DNA of 64,000 nucleotides from Actinomycetota bacterium (GCA_004366385.1 SIRU01000062.1:1-64000); one strand, 5' to 3'; counted from the first letter of the stretch, positions 30,183 through 39,679 are shown. The notes: generated from the sequence alone by a model not told the origin. Translations and numbers: made by a program.

Positions 30183-32254
30183 GGTGCGGGCCTGTGGACG
30201 ACGAGATCGAAGCGCACGCCGAGCTCGCGCGTGTCGCCGCTGCCGGGGATCACCTCGGCGGGGACCGCGGTCGGGCCGACCGCGAAGCGGACGGCACACG
30301 AGCTCGCCCCGTCGACGAGCGGCACGCGGAGCGGAGCGCTCTCCCCGGGGTCGAGGATCGCGCGGAACGTCCTGCCGGCGTGGGTCGCCGTCACGGTCTG
30401 CTCCCCGTCGAAGAGCGTCGGGTCGCTCGAGAGCCAGACCCAGAGCTCGCCGCCGCGGCACCGCCAACCCTTCCAGGTCACCGCCTTCCCGGACCACGTG
30501 TCGTTCGGGTACAGGCCGGACACCTGCGACGCCAGCGACGCCGTCCCACCGACGCGCCAGACGGACGTCCCGATCGCGTCGTCCCGCGCGACCAGCTCGC
30601 CCGCCGGCGCGTGCGAGCGGTCGGTGAGGAGGTACTCGGCCTCGACCGGCGAGCCGTCCTCGAGGCGGAGAACGCCGTCCGGCCCGGCTTCGACGCGCAG
30701 CTCACCGACACCGCCCGGAGTCGGAGCGTCCGTGTAGTACACGCGGCCGACCGCGCGGTTGAAGAACTCGTTGTGGTTGACGGTGAAGCGGTCGCTCCGC
30801 CCGGTCCAGAGCACGGCCACCGAGCCGCTCCCGTCCACCTCGGCGTCGATCCAGTCGCGCTCGCCGGCGATCCCCTGCCGCGTGAAGGCCTCCGAGGCGG
30901 TCGTCCACCCGTGCGGCCCCGACCACACCTGCTGGAGCACCGCGGCGTAGAACACGAGGACGGCGAGCGGGAGCGCGAGGCCGAGCCGCCTCGGGACGAG
31001 GAGGAACGCGCACGCCGCGGCGACCGCGAGCCCCAGGACGAGCCAGGAGATCCAGTCCGCTCCGATGCGGTCCTGCACCGACCACAGCGGGAGCATGATC
31101 AGCGTGTCCGTCGTCGCCGAGATGTCGATGAAGCGCTCGAACGGGATGAGGAGCACGAGCCCCGCCGCGACCGCCGCCGCGATCGGCGCGACCAGGCGTG
31201 GGCGCGGCGCCCCGCGCTCGATCCACGCGAGCAGGAGCGCGAAGAAGAGCGGAGCGACGAAGAACATGTTCCGCTCCTCGATCCGGGGCACGAACACCGA
31301 GGCGAAGGCCGAGACGGTCAGCAGCAGCCAGAACGAGACGGCGAGCGTCGCGGCGAGGAGCGCCTGGAGGGGCCGGTCGAGCGAGCGGGCACACGCCACG
31401 AGCACGATCGCCGCGGCCACCGGGAAGATCCCGAGATAGATGTCCAGCTCCGCGACGTGGTACCCGAGGTAGCGCAGGACCTCGGCGGGCTCGTAGCCGG
31501 TCTCCGCCACGGGCCGGTAGCCGCCGAGCAGGCTCGAGAGCTCACGCCCGCGCGCGAGCTGCAGGACGACGACGAGCGCGCCGCCGGCGAGCGTCAGGCC
31601 GTACAGCCAGCGGAAGCGGCCGACGACGCCGAGCACCGGCTCGCGCCGGAAGAGCGCGAGCAGGGGCGGCGCGCACAGCGCCCCGGCCAGGAGCACGACG
31701 GCCTGGAGGCGCGTCGCGGTCGCCACCCCGATCGCAGCCAGCACCGCGAGCTGCCACCACGCGGTCGGGCGCTCGAGCGCCACGACGAGCACGAGCACGG
31801 CCCCCAGGAACACGGGGTAGAAAACGTTCTCCGTCATCACCGTGCCCGTGTAGACGAGCGACGGGATCGAGACCGCGAGCACGGCGCAGAGCAGCGAGAG
31901 CCACGGGCCGACGACGCGGCGCGCGATCAGGTACGCGGGCACGGCGGCGAGCGACATGACGAGCGCGTTGATCGTCTTCACCGCGGCGTAGGCGTCGACC
32001 AGCGAGTCGAACGCCGCGTACGCCGGGCTCAGGAGCAGCGGGTACACGGCGCCGTAGCCGCTCGAGGGGACGTCACGGATCAGGAACTCGCGGGAGGCCG
32101 CGAAGCTCTTCGCGAGCTCCGAGTAGACGATCTCGTCGAAGAGGACGATCGGGCCCACCATCCCGCGCGCCAGCCACGCCCGGAAGGCGAACGACGCGAG
32201 AACGAGACACCCGAGCCAGGCCCACGGCGGGACCCGGCGCAGGCTAGCGCCCAA
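30179..32254 (-). CDS. Polytopic GT-C (PMT/ArnT-like) glycosyltransferase
   Basis: About 691 residues with some 11-12 membrane helices and a long C-terminal soluble domain (about 480-690). The first outer loop has VLFDEIVYSELAKSFAASRE; the Asp-Glu pair is typical of the catalytic loop of GT-C enzymes that use polyprenyl-phosphate sugars. The C-terminal part (beta-rich, VTWKGWRCRGGELWVWLSSD) may bind glycan. The start is uncertain: TTG 32254 overlaps the end of the upstream GT by 11 bases and begins right before the first helix; longer forms add a basic low-complexity stretch. Confidence 0.78.
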   Translation of the reverse strand: MGASLRRVPPWAWLGCLVLASFAFRAWLARGMVGPIVLFDEIVYSELAKSFAASREFLIRDVPSSGYGAVYPLLLSPAYAAFDSLVDAYAAVKTINALVMSLAAVPAYLIARRVVGPWLSLLCAVLAVSIPSLVYTGTVMTENVFYPVFLGAVLVLVVALERPTAWWQLAVLAAIGVATATRLQAVVLLAGALCAPPLLALFRREPVLGVVGRFRWLYGLTLAGGALVVVLQLARGRELSSLLGGYRPVAETGYEPAEVLRYLGYHVAELDIYLGIFPVAAAIVLVACARSLDRPLQALLAATLAVSFWLLLTVSAFASVFVPRIEERNMFFVAPLFFALLLAWIERGAPRPRLVAPIAAAVAAGLVLLIPFERFIDISATTDTLIMLPLWSVQDRIGADWISWLVLGLAVAAACAFLLVPRRLGLALPLAVLVFYAAVLQQVWSGPHGWTTASEAFTRQGIAGERDWIDAEVDGSGSVAVLWTGRSDRFTVNHNEFFNRAVGRVYYTDAPTPGGVGELRVEAGPDGVLRLEDGSPVEAEYLLTDRSHAPAGELVARDDAIGTSVWRVGGTASLASQVSGLYPNDTWSGKAVTWKGWRCRGGELWVWLSSDPTLFDGEQTVTATHAGRTFRAILDPGESAPLRVPLVDGASSCAVRFAVGPTAVPAEVIPGSGDTRELGVRFDLVVHRPAP

Positions 32255-33482
32255 GCTCGACCTCGGCGAGGCGCCGCGCAATCTCGGCCGCGTCGGCGTC
32301 CCGGCGCGAGATCCCGACCTCGGAGGCCGCCTCGCTGACCTCGGCGAGGACCGCCTCCGCGACCGCCGCACCGCCCGCCGACGCCTCGAGCGCCGCCAGG
32401 TAGAGGTCGGCGACGTGGCCGAGGTCGTGCTCGCTCTTCGCCAGCTCCGCGGCCGCCGCGCCCAGCGACCGGCGGAGGCCCTCCTGCGTGACGAGGAGCT
32501 CGAGCGCCGCCTCGAGCCGCTCCACCTCGTCGGCGGCGACCGGCACCTTGAGCGCGACCTCGTCGGGCAGCTCCGAGAACCAGCCGACGTCGCTCACCAC
32601 GAGCGGGAGCCCGAGCGTCAGCGAGCGGATCGCGCTGCCCGACGTCTCGCCCATCGTCGGATGGCGGAGGTTCACGGAGACGTCGACGCCCGCCATGAGC
32701 TCCCACAGCAGCTGCTCGTCGACCCACTTCCGGCGCACGAGGCCCTCGCCGTCGACGCCCAGGCTCCGAAGCCGGCGCTCGAGGTCGAAGCCCGGCGAGG
32801 ACGCGCCGACGAGGAGGAGCGTCGCGTCCGGGTGACGCGCTCGCACGGCGGCGAAGGCGTGGCAGAGCTCGGGGATGCGCTTGCTCCCGTTGAGGATGCC
32901 GAAGCAGCCGACGACCGGGCCAGGCGCAATCCGCCGCGGCTCGACGCTCGGCACGGGCCACGCCGGCATCGGGACGATCCAGATCGGGCCCTCGTACCCT
33001 GCCTTGCGGGCGAGATCGTGAACCGTCCGCGAATGCACGATCAGCCCGGTCGCGTGCTCCAGGACGAACCACGCGAGCGGGAAGTCGAGGGGACGCGACT
33101 CCCAGAGCGACGGGATCCTCCGCTCCACCACCGCGTACCCGAGGAGCCGGCCGGGGACGCCGTGCTCGCGCTCCAGCGCGTCGAGGTACCCGGGCACGTC
33201 GTTCCGCCCGATCGTCATCCCGGCCACGAGGTGGTGGAGGACGAAGTCGTGCAGCACAACGACGCCCGGGCGCCTCCGGAGCGCCTCGACGATCCACGTG
33301 TGCGCGTCCGGGTTGTTCCCGACGTGGTAGAGCGCGACGTCCGTCCCGCGGGGCGAGCGCTTGCGGCCGCGGCGAACGACGACCACGTCCATCCGCTCGC
33401 GGAGCGCAGGGACGAGCAGGGCGCTGTAGTCCGAGATCCCGGACCGCTCCGGCGGCATGGGCGAGAAGTACGCGACCCTCAT
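32244..33482 (-). CDS. Family 4 glycosyltransferase
   Basis: A 412-residue GT-B protein: MRVAYFSPMPPERSGISDYS, VALYHVGNNPDAHTWIVEAL, VVLHDFVLHHLVAG, GCFGILNGSKRIPELCHAFA, LLLVGASSPGFDLERRLRSL and SVNLRHPTMGETSGSAIRSL (a variant donor loop with GETSG in place of EGFGLP). The C-terminal ~40 residues form an extra charged helix. The ATG overlaps the upstream gene stop by 4 bases. Confidence 0.85.
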   Translation of the reverse strand: MRVAYFSPMPPERSGISDYSALLVPALRERMDVVVVRRGRKRSPRGTDVALYHVGNNPDAHTWIVEALRRRPGVVVLHDFVLHHLVAGMTIGRNDVPGYLDALEREHGVPGRLLGYAVVERRIPSLWESRPLDFPLAWFVLEHATGLIVHSRTVHDLARKAGYEGPIWIVPMPAWPVPSVEPRRIAPGPVVGCFGILNGSKRIPELCHAFAAVRARHPDATLLLVGASSPGFDLERRLRSLGVDGEGLVRRKWVDEQLLWELMAGVDVSVNLRHPTMGETSGSAIRSLTLGLPLVVSDVGWFSELPDEVALKVPVAADEVERLEAALELLVTQEGLRRSLGAAAAELAKSEHDLGHVADLYLAALEASAGGAAVAEAVLAEVSEAASEVGISRRDADAAEIARRLAEVELGR

Positions 33483-34504
33483 GCGAGGAGTCTGGCGATC
33501 GCGCGGTCCCACGTCACCTCTGCTGCGATCGCCTTCCCCGCGCGCCCGAACGACGCCGCCTCGGCGCGGTTCTCCCGGAGGCGGCCGGCGGCACGCGCGA
33601 CCTCGCCCGGCTCGGGCGCCACGACGAGGCCCGTGTCCCCGTCGGAGACGATCTCGAGCGGCCCGCCCGCGTCGCGCGTCGTGAGCACGGGCTTCTCCGA
33701 GAGGAACGCCTCGAACGGGACCATGCCGTAGTCCTCGTCCACCGGCGCGTAGAACACCGCGAGACAGCGGCCGTAGAGATCGGCGAGCTCGGCCTCCGAG
33801 ACGCGCCCCACGAACCTGGCGCGCCCATCGAGCCCACGGTCGCGCGCGAGCTCCTCCAGCCGCCGCCGGTCGGGGCCTTCGCCCGCGATCACGACCTCGA
33901 GCGCGGGGTCGAGCGCGGCCGCCTCCAGCAGGAGGTCGATCCGCTTCGCCCGGTCGAGCCTGTTCACGGAGAGCACGAAGTCGCCGTACTCGCTGCACCG
34001 GTAGTCGAGCTCCTGCGGCGGGGGCGGCAGGTACTCGGCCTCGAGGCCGGTCGCGCGCTCGAGCCGGGCGGCGACGTTGCGCGAGATCGCGAACAGCCGC
34101 GTCGCCTCGGAGAGCGCCACGCGGTCGAGCTCGTGCACCTTGCGCCGCAGCGCGCGCTCCTCGAGCGACTCCCCGAACTGGCCGAGGTCCGTGCGGTCGA
34201 GCTCGTACGCCTGCCGGAACTGGTGGATCAGCCAGACGCGCTTCTCCGGATGGCGAACGACGTACGAGGGGAACTTGGTGGCGACGACCATGTCGACCGG
34301 GCGGCCGTCGACCTCCTCGAGGTCGAGCATCCGCCAGAGGAACGCCTGCGTGAGCACACGCACGCCGGGATACCACTTGAACGGGATCGTCAGCAGGTCG
34401 GCTTCGTGGCCGCGCGCACGCAGCTCGGCGACGAGCCGGTCGGTCATGACCTCCGTCCCGCCCCAGGCGAACGGCACGTGCGGCCGGCAGACCGCGATCC
34501 GCAT
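33479..34504 (-). CDS. Family 4 glycosyltransferase
   Basis: A 341-residue GT-B protein: MRIAVCRPHVPFAWGGTEVM, VVATKFPSYVVRHPEKRVWL, LFAISRNVAARLERATGLEA, LSVNRLDRAKRIDLLLEAAA, VIAGEGPDRRRLEELAR and PVDEDYGMVPFEAFLSEKPV (E-x7-E). Related to the WsaF/mannosyl transferases of surface glycans. Its ATG overlaps the upstream methyltransferase stop (TGATG). Confidence 0.87.
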   Translation of the reverse strand: MRIAVCRPHVPFAWGGTEVMTDRLVAELRARGHEADLLTIPFKWYPGVRVLTQAFLWRMLDLEEVDGRPVDMVVATKFPSYVVRHPEKRVWLIHQFRQAYELDRTDLGQFGESLEERALRRKVHELDRVALSEATRLFAISRNVAARLERATGLEAEYLPPPPQELDYRCSEYGDFVLSVNRLDRAKRIDLLLEAAALDPALEVVIAGEGPDRRRLEELARDRGLDGRARFVGRVSEAELADLYGRCLAVFYAPVDEDYGMVPFEAFLSEKPVLTTRDAGGPLEIVSDGDTGLVVAPEPGEVARAAGRLRENRAEAASFGRAGKAIAAEVTWDRAIARLLA

Positions 34505-35460
34505 CAGCGCCGGCCCAGCCGGCGGCCCACGAGGCTGACGCCCTGGTAGCCGCAGCACGACTGCGTGTACAGCGTGGCGGCCGCCCTGCCGACGAGCGGC
34601 AGCCGGAGCAGCGTCCCGCCCGCACGCGTGCCGGCGATCCCGTCGTAGCCGTCCGCCTGGAAGATCCTCCGGACGAGCACGCCGTGCCGCGCCAGCGCCC
34701 AGACGTAGGCGTAGATCGTGTGCACGTGCTCGTTGATGCCGAAGCCGAGCGCCTCCTCCTGCGTCGGGGCGTTGGCGCCCTGGCGCAGCGCCCGCGAGCC
34801 CTCGTTGAGCGCGAGGACGTGACCGCCGGGGCGCGTGACGCGGCTCATCTCTCCCACCATCGCCCCGAGATCGAGGGCGTGGTGCAGGGTTGCGACGCAG
34901 TACGTGACGTCGAACGAGGCGGACGCGAAAGGGAGCCCCTCGCCGTCCGCCTGGACGCGGAGGAAGGGCTGCCCCGCGAGCTCCTCGTAGAACAACCCCC
35001 GGCCGAGGCCGATGTTGGGGTCGGCGAGGATGTCCGCGCCGACGTAGGTGCAGCCTCGGGCGATGACGTGCTGAGAGCCCCAGCACTTCGCCGCCCCGAT
35101 CTCGAGGACACGCATGCCCGGGCGCAGGAGCTCGAGCAGGCTGGCGAACGAGTACTCCGTCGCCCGCCACGTCGGGTCGTCCCAGCCGAGGTCGCGGCAC
35201 ACGTACGGGAGCACGGCGTCGACCTCGTCGTCCGGCTCGTACCACTCCTGCTCCCGCGCCATCGAGACCCAACCCTCCATCTCGCGCCGCTTCTCGGCGA
35301 TGCCGGGAGCGTTCTCGTCGAGCATGCGGCGGACGCCGTCGACCAGCGGGTAGTCGACGCCGCACCGCTCGCAGCGGCGGGGCTCAGCGGCCGAGAGCGG
35401 CCCCCGGCACGTCGGGCAGCGGACGAGGGACTCGACCTCGAGCAGCGCGGTCGCGGTCAC
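34504..35460 (-). CDS. Class I SAM methyltransferase with N-terminal zinc ribbon
   Basis: A 318-residue protein. Residues about 15-45 hold CPTCRGPL...CERCG, a Trm112-like zinc ribbon. Then the Rossmann fold: RVLEIGAAKCWGSQHVIARG (motif I), ASFDVTYCVATLHHALDLGA (motif post I to IV) and VTRPGGHVLALNEG. It probably methylates a sugar or the glycan end in this cluster. The preceding gene (35457-35840) overlaps by 4 bases and may be a helper. Confidence 0.85.
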   Translation of the reverse strand: MTATALLEVESLVRCPTCRGPLSAAEPRRCERCGVDYPLVDGVRRMLDENAPGIAEKRREMEGWVSMAREQEWYEPDDEVDAVLPYVCRDLGWDDPTWRATEYSFASLLELLRPGMRVLEIGAAKCWGSQHVIARGCTYVGADILADPNIGLGRGLFYEELAGQPFLRVQADGEGLPFASASFDVTYCVATLHHALDLGAMVGEMSRVTRPGGHVLALNEGSRALRQGANAPTQEEALGFGINEHVHTIYAYVWALARHGVLVRRIFQADGYDGIAGTRAGGTLLRLPLVGRAAATLYTQSCCGYQGVSLVGRRLGRR

Positions 35461-35840
35461 GTCGCCGCGCTCTGGTCGGCCTCGCCGCGCTCGGCCACCT
35501 CGCGTGCCTCGAGCGCGGAGACGCGCTCCTGGAGGTCGTCGACGAGGCGCAGCACGGCGGCGTTGAACGAGCGCTGGTCGTAGGCGACCGGCTCCACGTA
35601 CCAGCGCATCAGCTTGCGGAGCACCCACTTCGGCGGGGACTTGAGCTTCCCCCGGAAACCGGGCCGGAGCTGGAGGCCGCGGTCCGCGGAGACGGCCCAG
35701 AGCCGCTCGGCCTCCTCGCGGAGCGCCCTCCACTCGGCTTCGGCGCCCGCCGCGTCGTCGGGGTGGCTGCCGGAGCGCGGTACCTCCTCGCGCAGCCACT
35801 CGAGGAGCTCCTCGGCATCGGAAAGCCCTGCATACGGCAT
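35457..35840 (-). CDS. Hypothetical protein preceding the methyltransferase
   Basis: A 127-residue helical protein from ATG 35840, chosen because GAGGGG lies 8 nt upstream. It has AEELLEWLREEVPRSGSHPD, LRKLMRWYVEPVAYDQRSFN and a C-terminal coiled coil VDDLQERVSALEAREVAERG. The segment with WYVEPV and QRSFNAAV is common ahead of or within glycan methyltransferases and glycosyltransferases, often called a helical linker. No enzyme motif is seen. It is coupled to the methyltransferase by a 4-base overlap. Confidence 0.6.
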   Translation of the reverse strand: MPYAGLSDAEELLEWLREEVPRSGSHPDDAAGAEAEWRALREEAERLWAVSADRGLQLRPGFRGKLKSPPKWVLRKLMRWYVEPVAYDQRSFNAAVLRLVDDLQERVSALEAREVAERGEADQSAAT

Positions 35841-35909
35841 GGGTTCATCCCCTCGATCCCCCGGCACGCGGGGATTCTAGCCGGGGGATGTGAACGTTCC
35901 GTTCGGGCC

Positions 35910-35915
35910 TAGGAT
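35910..35915 (+). promoter_or_regulatory. -10-like hexamer TAGGAT for a GT4 gene
   Basis: The hexamer lies 9 nt before GTG 35925. Confidence 0.45.
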
Positions 35916-35924
35916 GAGACGGGA

Positions 35925-37001
35925 GTGCGCGTCGGGATCTCGCTGTTGCCTCTCGCGCCGGGCGAGCCCGGCCGCTCGGGCACGTCCGCGCGGCAGCTCG
36001 TGCGCGCGCTCGGGGCGGTCGGGACGCTCGAGTACGTCGTCTTCGTCCCCGCCCAGGAGCACGACCCCGTGGACGGGCTGCCCGCGGTCGGCGTCCCGGA
36101 GCCGCGCGACTCCGGCAGCCGTCCCGTCCGGCTCGCGACCTACGCGGTCACAGCCTTCCGGAGCCGTCGCGTGCAGGCGCACGCCGGCACCCTGGACGTG
36201 CTCCACTACGCGCTCACGAGCCCCGTGCCCCGGGCGGATGCGCCGACCGTCGTGACGCTGCACGACTCGCAGCACCGCGTCGTCCCGGAGTCGGTCGAGC
36301 CCTCCCGCCGGTCGTTCCGCCGCGCGGAGCACGACGCCGCGGTGCACGAGGCGGATGCGATCGTCGTCCCCAGCGAGTTCGTCCGCGAGCGGGCGCTCGA
36401 GCTCCTCGGCCTCGGCAGCGGGCGCGTGCACGTCATCCCGCCCGGGATCAACCGGACGCTCTTTCACCCGGGCGGGGAGGAGCGGGAGCCGTTCCTCCTC
36501 TACCCGGCCCGGGCCTGGCCGCACAAGAACCACGCGCGCCTCTTCGACGCGTTCGCGATCCTGCGCAAGGATCGCCCAAAGCTGCGCCTCGTGCTCGCAG
36601 GCGACGGCCTCGACCGCCTGGGGCCGCTCCCCGACGGCGTGGAGCGCTGGGGCGTGGTCGCGCCGGCCGAGCTCGCGTCGCTCTACCGCAGGGCGGCGTG
36701 CGTCGTGTACCCGAGCCTGTACGAGGGCTTCGCGCTGCCGCCGCTCGAGGCGATGGCGTGCGGCTGTCCCGTGGCCGCGTCGGACGCCGCGGCGATCCCG
36801 GAGGTCTGCGACGGCACGGCCGTCCTCTTCGACCCACTCGACCCGGAGGCGATGGCGCAGGCGATCCTCGAGACGGACGAGCGCCGCGAGGAGCTCCGCG
36901 AGCTCGGCCTCGAGCGAGCCGCCGCCTTCACATGGGAGGCGTCGGCGAGGAGGCACGAGGGGCTGTACCGCTCGCTGGCCCCTGCCGCAACCCCGGTCTA
37001 G
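35925..37001 (+). CDS. Family 4 glycosyltransferase
   Basis: A 358-residue GT-B protein: VRVGISLLPLAPGEPGRSGT, TVVTLHDSQHRVVPE, VVPSEFVRERALELLGLGSG, VIPPGINRTLFHPGGE, LYPARAWPHKNHARLFDAFA, VVAPAELASLYRRAACVVYP and SLYEGFALPPLEAMACGCPV. It is the only plus-strand GT4 in this half of the island. Its stop TAG overlaps that of the convergent flippase in the tetramer CTAG (36998-37001). Confidence 0.88.
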   Translation: MRVGISLLPLAPGEPGRSGTSARQLVRALGAVGTLEYVVFVPAQEHDPVDGLPAVGVPEPRDSGSRPVRLATYAVTAFRSRRVQAHAGTLDVLHYALTSPVPRADAPTVVTLHDSQHRVVPESVEPSRRSFRRAEHDAAVHEADAIVVPSEFVRERALELLGLGSGRVHVIPPGINRTLFHPGGEEREPFLLYPARAWPHKNHARLFDAFAILRKDRPKLRLVLAGDGLDRLGPLPDGVERWGVVAPAELASLYRRAACVVYPSLYEGFALPPLEAMACGCPVAASDAAAIPEVCDGTAVLFDPLDPEAMAQAILETDERREELRELGLERAAAFTWEASARRHEGLYRSLAPAATPV

Positions 37002-38488
37002 GCGAGTGCGCGCAGGTACCGCCAGCCGGCGAGCAGGCCGCGCGGGCGGAGAGCGGCGAGCAGCGCGCCGTAGACGACCGCGCCGACGACCGCGGACGCG
37101 ACCGGGCCGAGGACGAGCGCAGGCGGGACGAACGCGGCGACGGTCAGCCCGCCCACGACGAGCGCCGCGCGGCCCAGCTCCCGCGCCGTCTCCGCGAGCG
37201 CGCCCAGCTCACGGAGCAGCCCTGCCAGGATCACGAGCGTCGCCAGCCCGAGCGCGAGCGCGAGGCCCTCCAGCTCGAGAGCCCGCGCGCCGAGCCACGC
37301 CAGCGGGAGCTGCACAGCGAGCGCCGCGGCCGCGATCCACGGGAGCCTCTCCGTCCGGCGAGCGACGAAGGCGAGCGGGAAGGTCACGGTAACGCCGATC
37401 GAGGCGAGCATCCAGAGGCTGAGCACCACGATCAGCCGGCCGAGCTCGGCGCCGATCTCCGCTCCGTACGCGCCGCCCAGGACCGCCGCGACGAGATCGC
37501 CGCCCGCGAGCGCGAACACCCCCGCGGTGACACCGGCGAACGCGAGCGCGATCCACGACGTCGCCGAGACGTGACGCGCGGTTTCCGTCGGGCTCACGCC
37601 GGCGCGCGACAGCGGCACCGAGGTCACGAGCCCGAGCGAGCCGGCCGTGACCGCCACGACGCTCGTGGCGGCGAGGTACGCGTAGACGAAGCTGGTCGCG
37701 GCGCCGGTGCCGAGCCGCGCGGCGAACGGCAGGCAGACGAGGTACAGAAGCTGTTGGGCGAGCGGCACCGCGGCGCCCACGGCGAACGCCCCCACACGCG
37801 CGGGCAGCGGCGGCCCGGTCGGGAGCACGGCCGTCGTCGGCATGCGCAGGCGAACCGCCCTGACGGCGAGGGCGAGCGAGGGCACCGCGAGCGCGATCCC
37901 CGCGTTGAGCGCCATCCCCCACGCGATCGCGACGATGCCGTCGGGCTCGACCCGGAGCAGGATCAGCGCGAGCCCCGTCGCGCTACCCGCCGCGTAGCCG
38001 ACGGCGGCCGTCACGTAGTCGTCGAGCGCCGCGAGCGTGCTGGCCGCGAGCGCGGCGAAGAGCTGGGCGACGGCCGCGGGAACGAGCCAGCGAAGCGCGT
38101 CGGCTGCCGTCTCCTTCGCGACCTCGGACTCGCCGGTGAGGAGCCCGGCGAGCGCGTCGACGCCGAAGACAGCGACGAGCAGGAGCGGCACGGCGAGCAC
38201 CGAGACGGCGAGCGCGGAGCCGGCCACTTCGCCGGCGAGGCGCCGCTCCGCGCGTGCGCGGGCCAGCTGAGGCAGGACCGCGATCCGGATCGCCTGGGCG
38301 GCGATCGCGATCACGACGAACACGCCGTACGCGGCGAGCAGCCCGTCCGTCTCGTCGCTCCGGCCGAACTCGCGGGCGATGACGACTCCGATCGCCGCCG
38401 CCACGCCCGCGGTCAGCAGGAGGGAGATCGCCGTCACCGCACCGCTGCCGAGCGAGCCGAGGCCGGGCGAGTCTGTACGCTTGCTCAC
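36998..38488 (-). CDS. MurJ/Wzx-like polysaccharide flippase
   Basis: A 496-residue protein from GTG 38488, with 12-14 membrane helices throughout and few charges. The pattern GVVIAREFGRSDETDGLLAA, IRIAVLPQLARARAERRLAG, LAASTLAALDDYVTAAVGYA and LAQQLLYLVCLPFAARLGTG matches the MviN/MurJ branch of the MOP superfamily. It would flip a polyprenyl-linked sugar unit outward. It offers a second export route besides Wzm/Wzt. It shares a 21-base divergent gap with the SDR gene. Confidence 0.82.
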   Translation of the reverse strand: MSKRTDSPGLGSLGSGAVTAISLLLTAGVAAAIGVVIAREFGRSDETDGLLAAYGVFVVIAIAAQAIRIAVLPQLARARAERRLAGEVAGSALAVSVLAVPLLLVAVFGVDALAGLLTGESEVAKETAADALRWLVPAAVAQLFAALAASTLAALDDYVTAAVGYAAGSATGLALILLRVEPDGIVAIAWGMALNAGIALAVPSLALAVRAVRLRMPTTAVLPTGPPLPARVGAFAVGAAVPLAQQLLYLVCLPFAARLGTGAATSFVYAYLAATSVVAVTAGSLGLVTSVPLSRAGVSPTETARHVSATSWIALAFAGVTAGVFALAGGDLVAAVLGGAYGAEIGAELGRLIVVLSLWMLASIGVTVTFPLAFVARRTERLPWIAAAALAVQLPLAWLGARALELEGLALALGLATLVILAGLLRELGALAETARELGRAALVVGGLTVAAFVPPALVLGPVASAVVGAVVYGALLAALRPRGLLAGWRYLRALA

Positions 38489-38504
38489 CGACGCGGAAGC
38501 GTAC
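38475..38504. promoter_or_regulatory. Inverted repeat GTACGCTT-n14-AAGCGTAC between flippase and SDR genes
   Basis: Perfect 8-bp arms (38475-38482, 38497-38504) are centred between the two divergent starts. This could be an operator for a dimeric regulator controlling both genes, or a cruciform; no matching regulator is seen. Confidence 0.4.
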
Positions 38505-38509
38505 GCACC

Positions 38510-39679
38510 ATGGCGAACGACACCCTCTGGACAGGCCGCGCGCTCGACGAGCTCCGCCGCGAGTTCGGCGAGATCTACGGCGGCCGCACCGCGCTCGTCA
38601 CCGGCGCGGACGGGTTCATGGGCTCGCACCTGACCGAGGCGCTGGTCGAGCTCGGCGCCACCGTGCACGCGTTCGTCCGCGCGACGTCGAGCGGCGCGCT
38701 CGCCAACATCGCGCACCTGCGCGGCCGGCTGAAGGTGCACTTCGCCGACCTCACGGACAAGCACTCGATCGACCTGCTCGTCCGCCAGGACCTGCTCGAG
38801 GCACCCGACAAGCCGTACGTCTTCCACCTCGGCGCGCAGGCGCACGTCGGCGAGTCGTGGCACCGGCCGTACGAGACGTTCCAGGCGAACACGATCGGGA
38901 CGCTGAACCTGTTGCAGTCGATCATCGACCACGGCCTCGAGCTCGAGAAGTTCGACACCGCCGGCACGTCGGAGGAGTACGGGAACGTGCGCGAGTCGGT
39001 CTCGCACCACCACGACTTCGACGATGCGGGCAGCCTCATCCTGCACGAGCGCTCGCCGATCAACCCGAAGTCGGTCTACGCGACGTCGAAGGTGGCCGCG
39101 GACTACCTGACGATGAACTACTTCGACGCGTACGGGGTCCCCGGCCTCGTCACGCGCATGTTCAACAACTACGGGCCGCGGCAGAACCCGCGCTACGTCA
39201 CCGGGACGATCATCACGCAGGCGCTCGAGCGGCCCGAGGTCGAGCTCGGCGCGCTCGACCCGCTCCGCGACTTCTGCTTCTGCACCGACGGCGTCCGCGG
39301 GCACCTCGTCGTCGCCGCGCACGGGAGGCCCGGCGAGCACTACGTCTACGGGCAGGGCGAGAACGTCTCGATGGCAGACTGGGCGGCCATGATCTTCAAG
39401 ATCGGCGCCGAGCTCGGCTACTGGCCGGAGGGGTCGCGCGAGATCGTCCAGACGCAGGCGCGCTTCCGGCCCGGCTCCAGCGACGTGATGGCGCTGCGCG
39501 TCGGGTACGAGAAGCTGCGGTCGGAGACGGGGTGGGACCCGAAGGTCTCGTGGGAGGAGGGCCTCGCGCAGACGATCCGCTGGTACGCCGAGCACCGCGA
39601 CAAGTGGATCGGCCGCGTCGACTGGCTCGGCGGGACGCACCCGACCGTGCGGCCCCGCAGCGAGGCTCAGCCCGCGTAG
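38510..39679 (+). CDS. NDP-sugar dehydratase/epimerase (extended SDR)
   Basis: A 389-residue extended SDR: ALVTGADGFMGSHLTEALVE (TGxxGxxG), VFHLGAQAHVGESW, FDTAGTSEEYGNVRE (Ser-Glu catalytic region), SVYATSKVAADYLTMNYFDA (YxxxK), RMFNNYGPRQNPRYVTGTII and DFCFCTDGVRG. The TSEEYG and NPKSVYATSK pattern resembles dTDP-glucose 4,6-dehydratase and UDP-sugar dehydratases. The exact nucleotide sugar is unclear. The stop TAG is part of a family R repeat. Confidence 0.85.
   Translation: MANDTLWTGRALDELRREFGEIYGGRTALVTGADGFMGSHLTEALVELGATVHAFVRATSSGALANIAHLRGRLKVHFADLTDKHSIDLLVRQDLLEAPDKPYVFHLGAQAHVGESWHRPYETFQANTIGTLNLLQSIIDHGLELEKFDTAGTSEEYGNVRESVSHHHDFDDAGSLILHERSPINPKSVYATSKVAADYLTMNYFDAYGVPGLVTRMFNNYGPRQNPRYVTGTIITQALERPEVELGALDPLRDFCFCTDGVRGHLVVAAHGRPGEHYVYGQGENVSMADWAAMIFKIGAELGYWPEGSREIVQTQARFRPGSSDVMALRVGYEKLRSETGWDPKVSWEEGLAQTIRWYAEHRDKWIGRVDWLGGTHPTVRPRSEAQPA

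Noticed and set aside
36698-38509. Plus-strand extension upstream of the SDR gene, antisense to the flippase
   Set aside because: The composition is low-complexity Arg/Glu, and the SDR start at 38510 gives the normal N-terminus.
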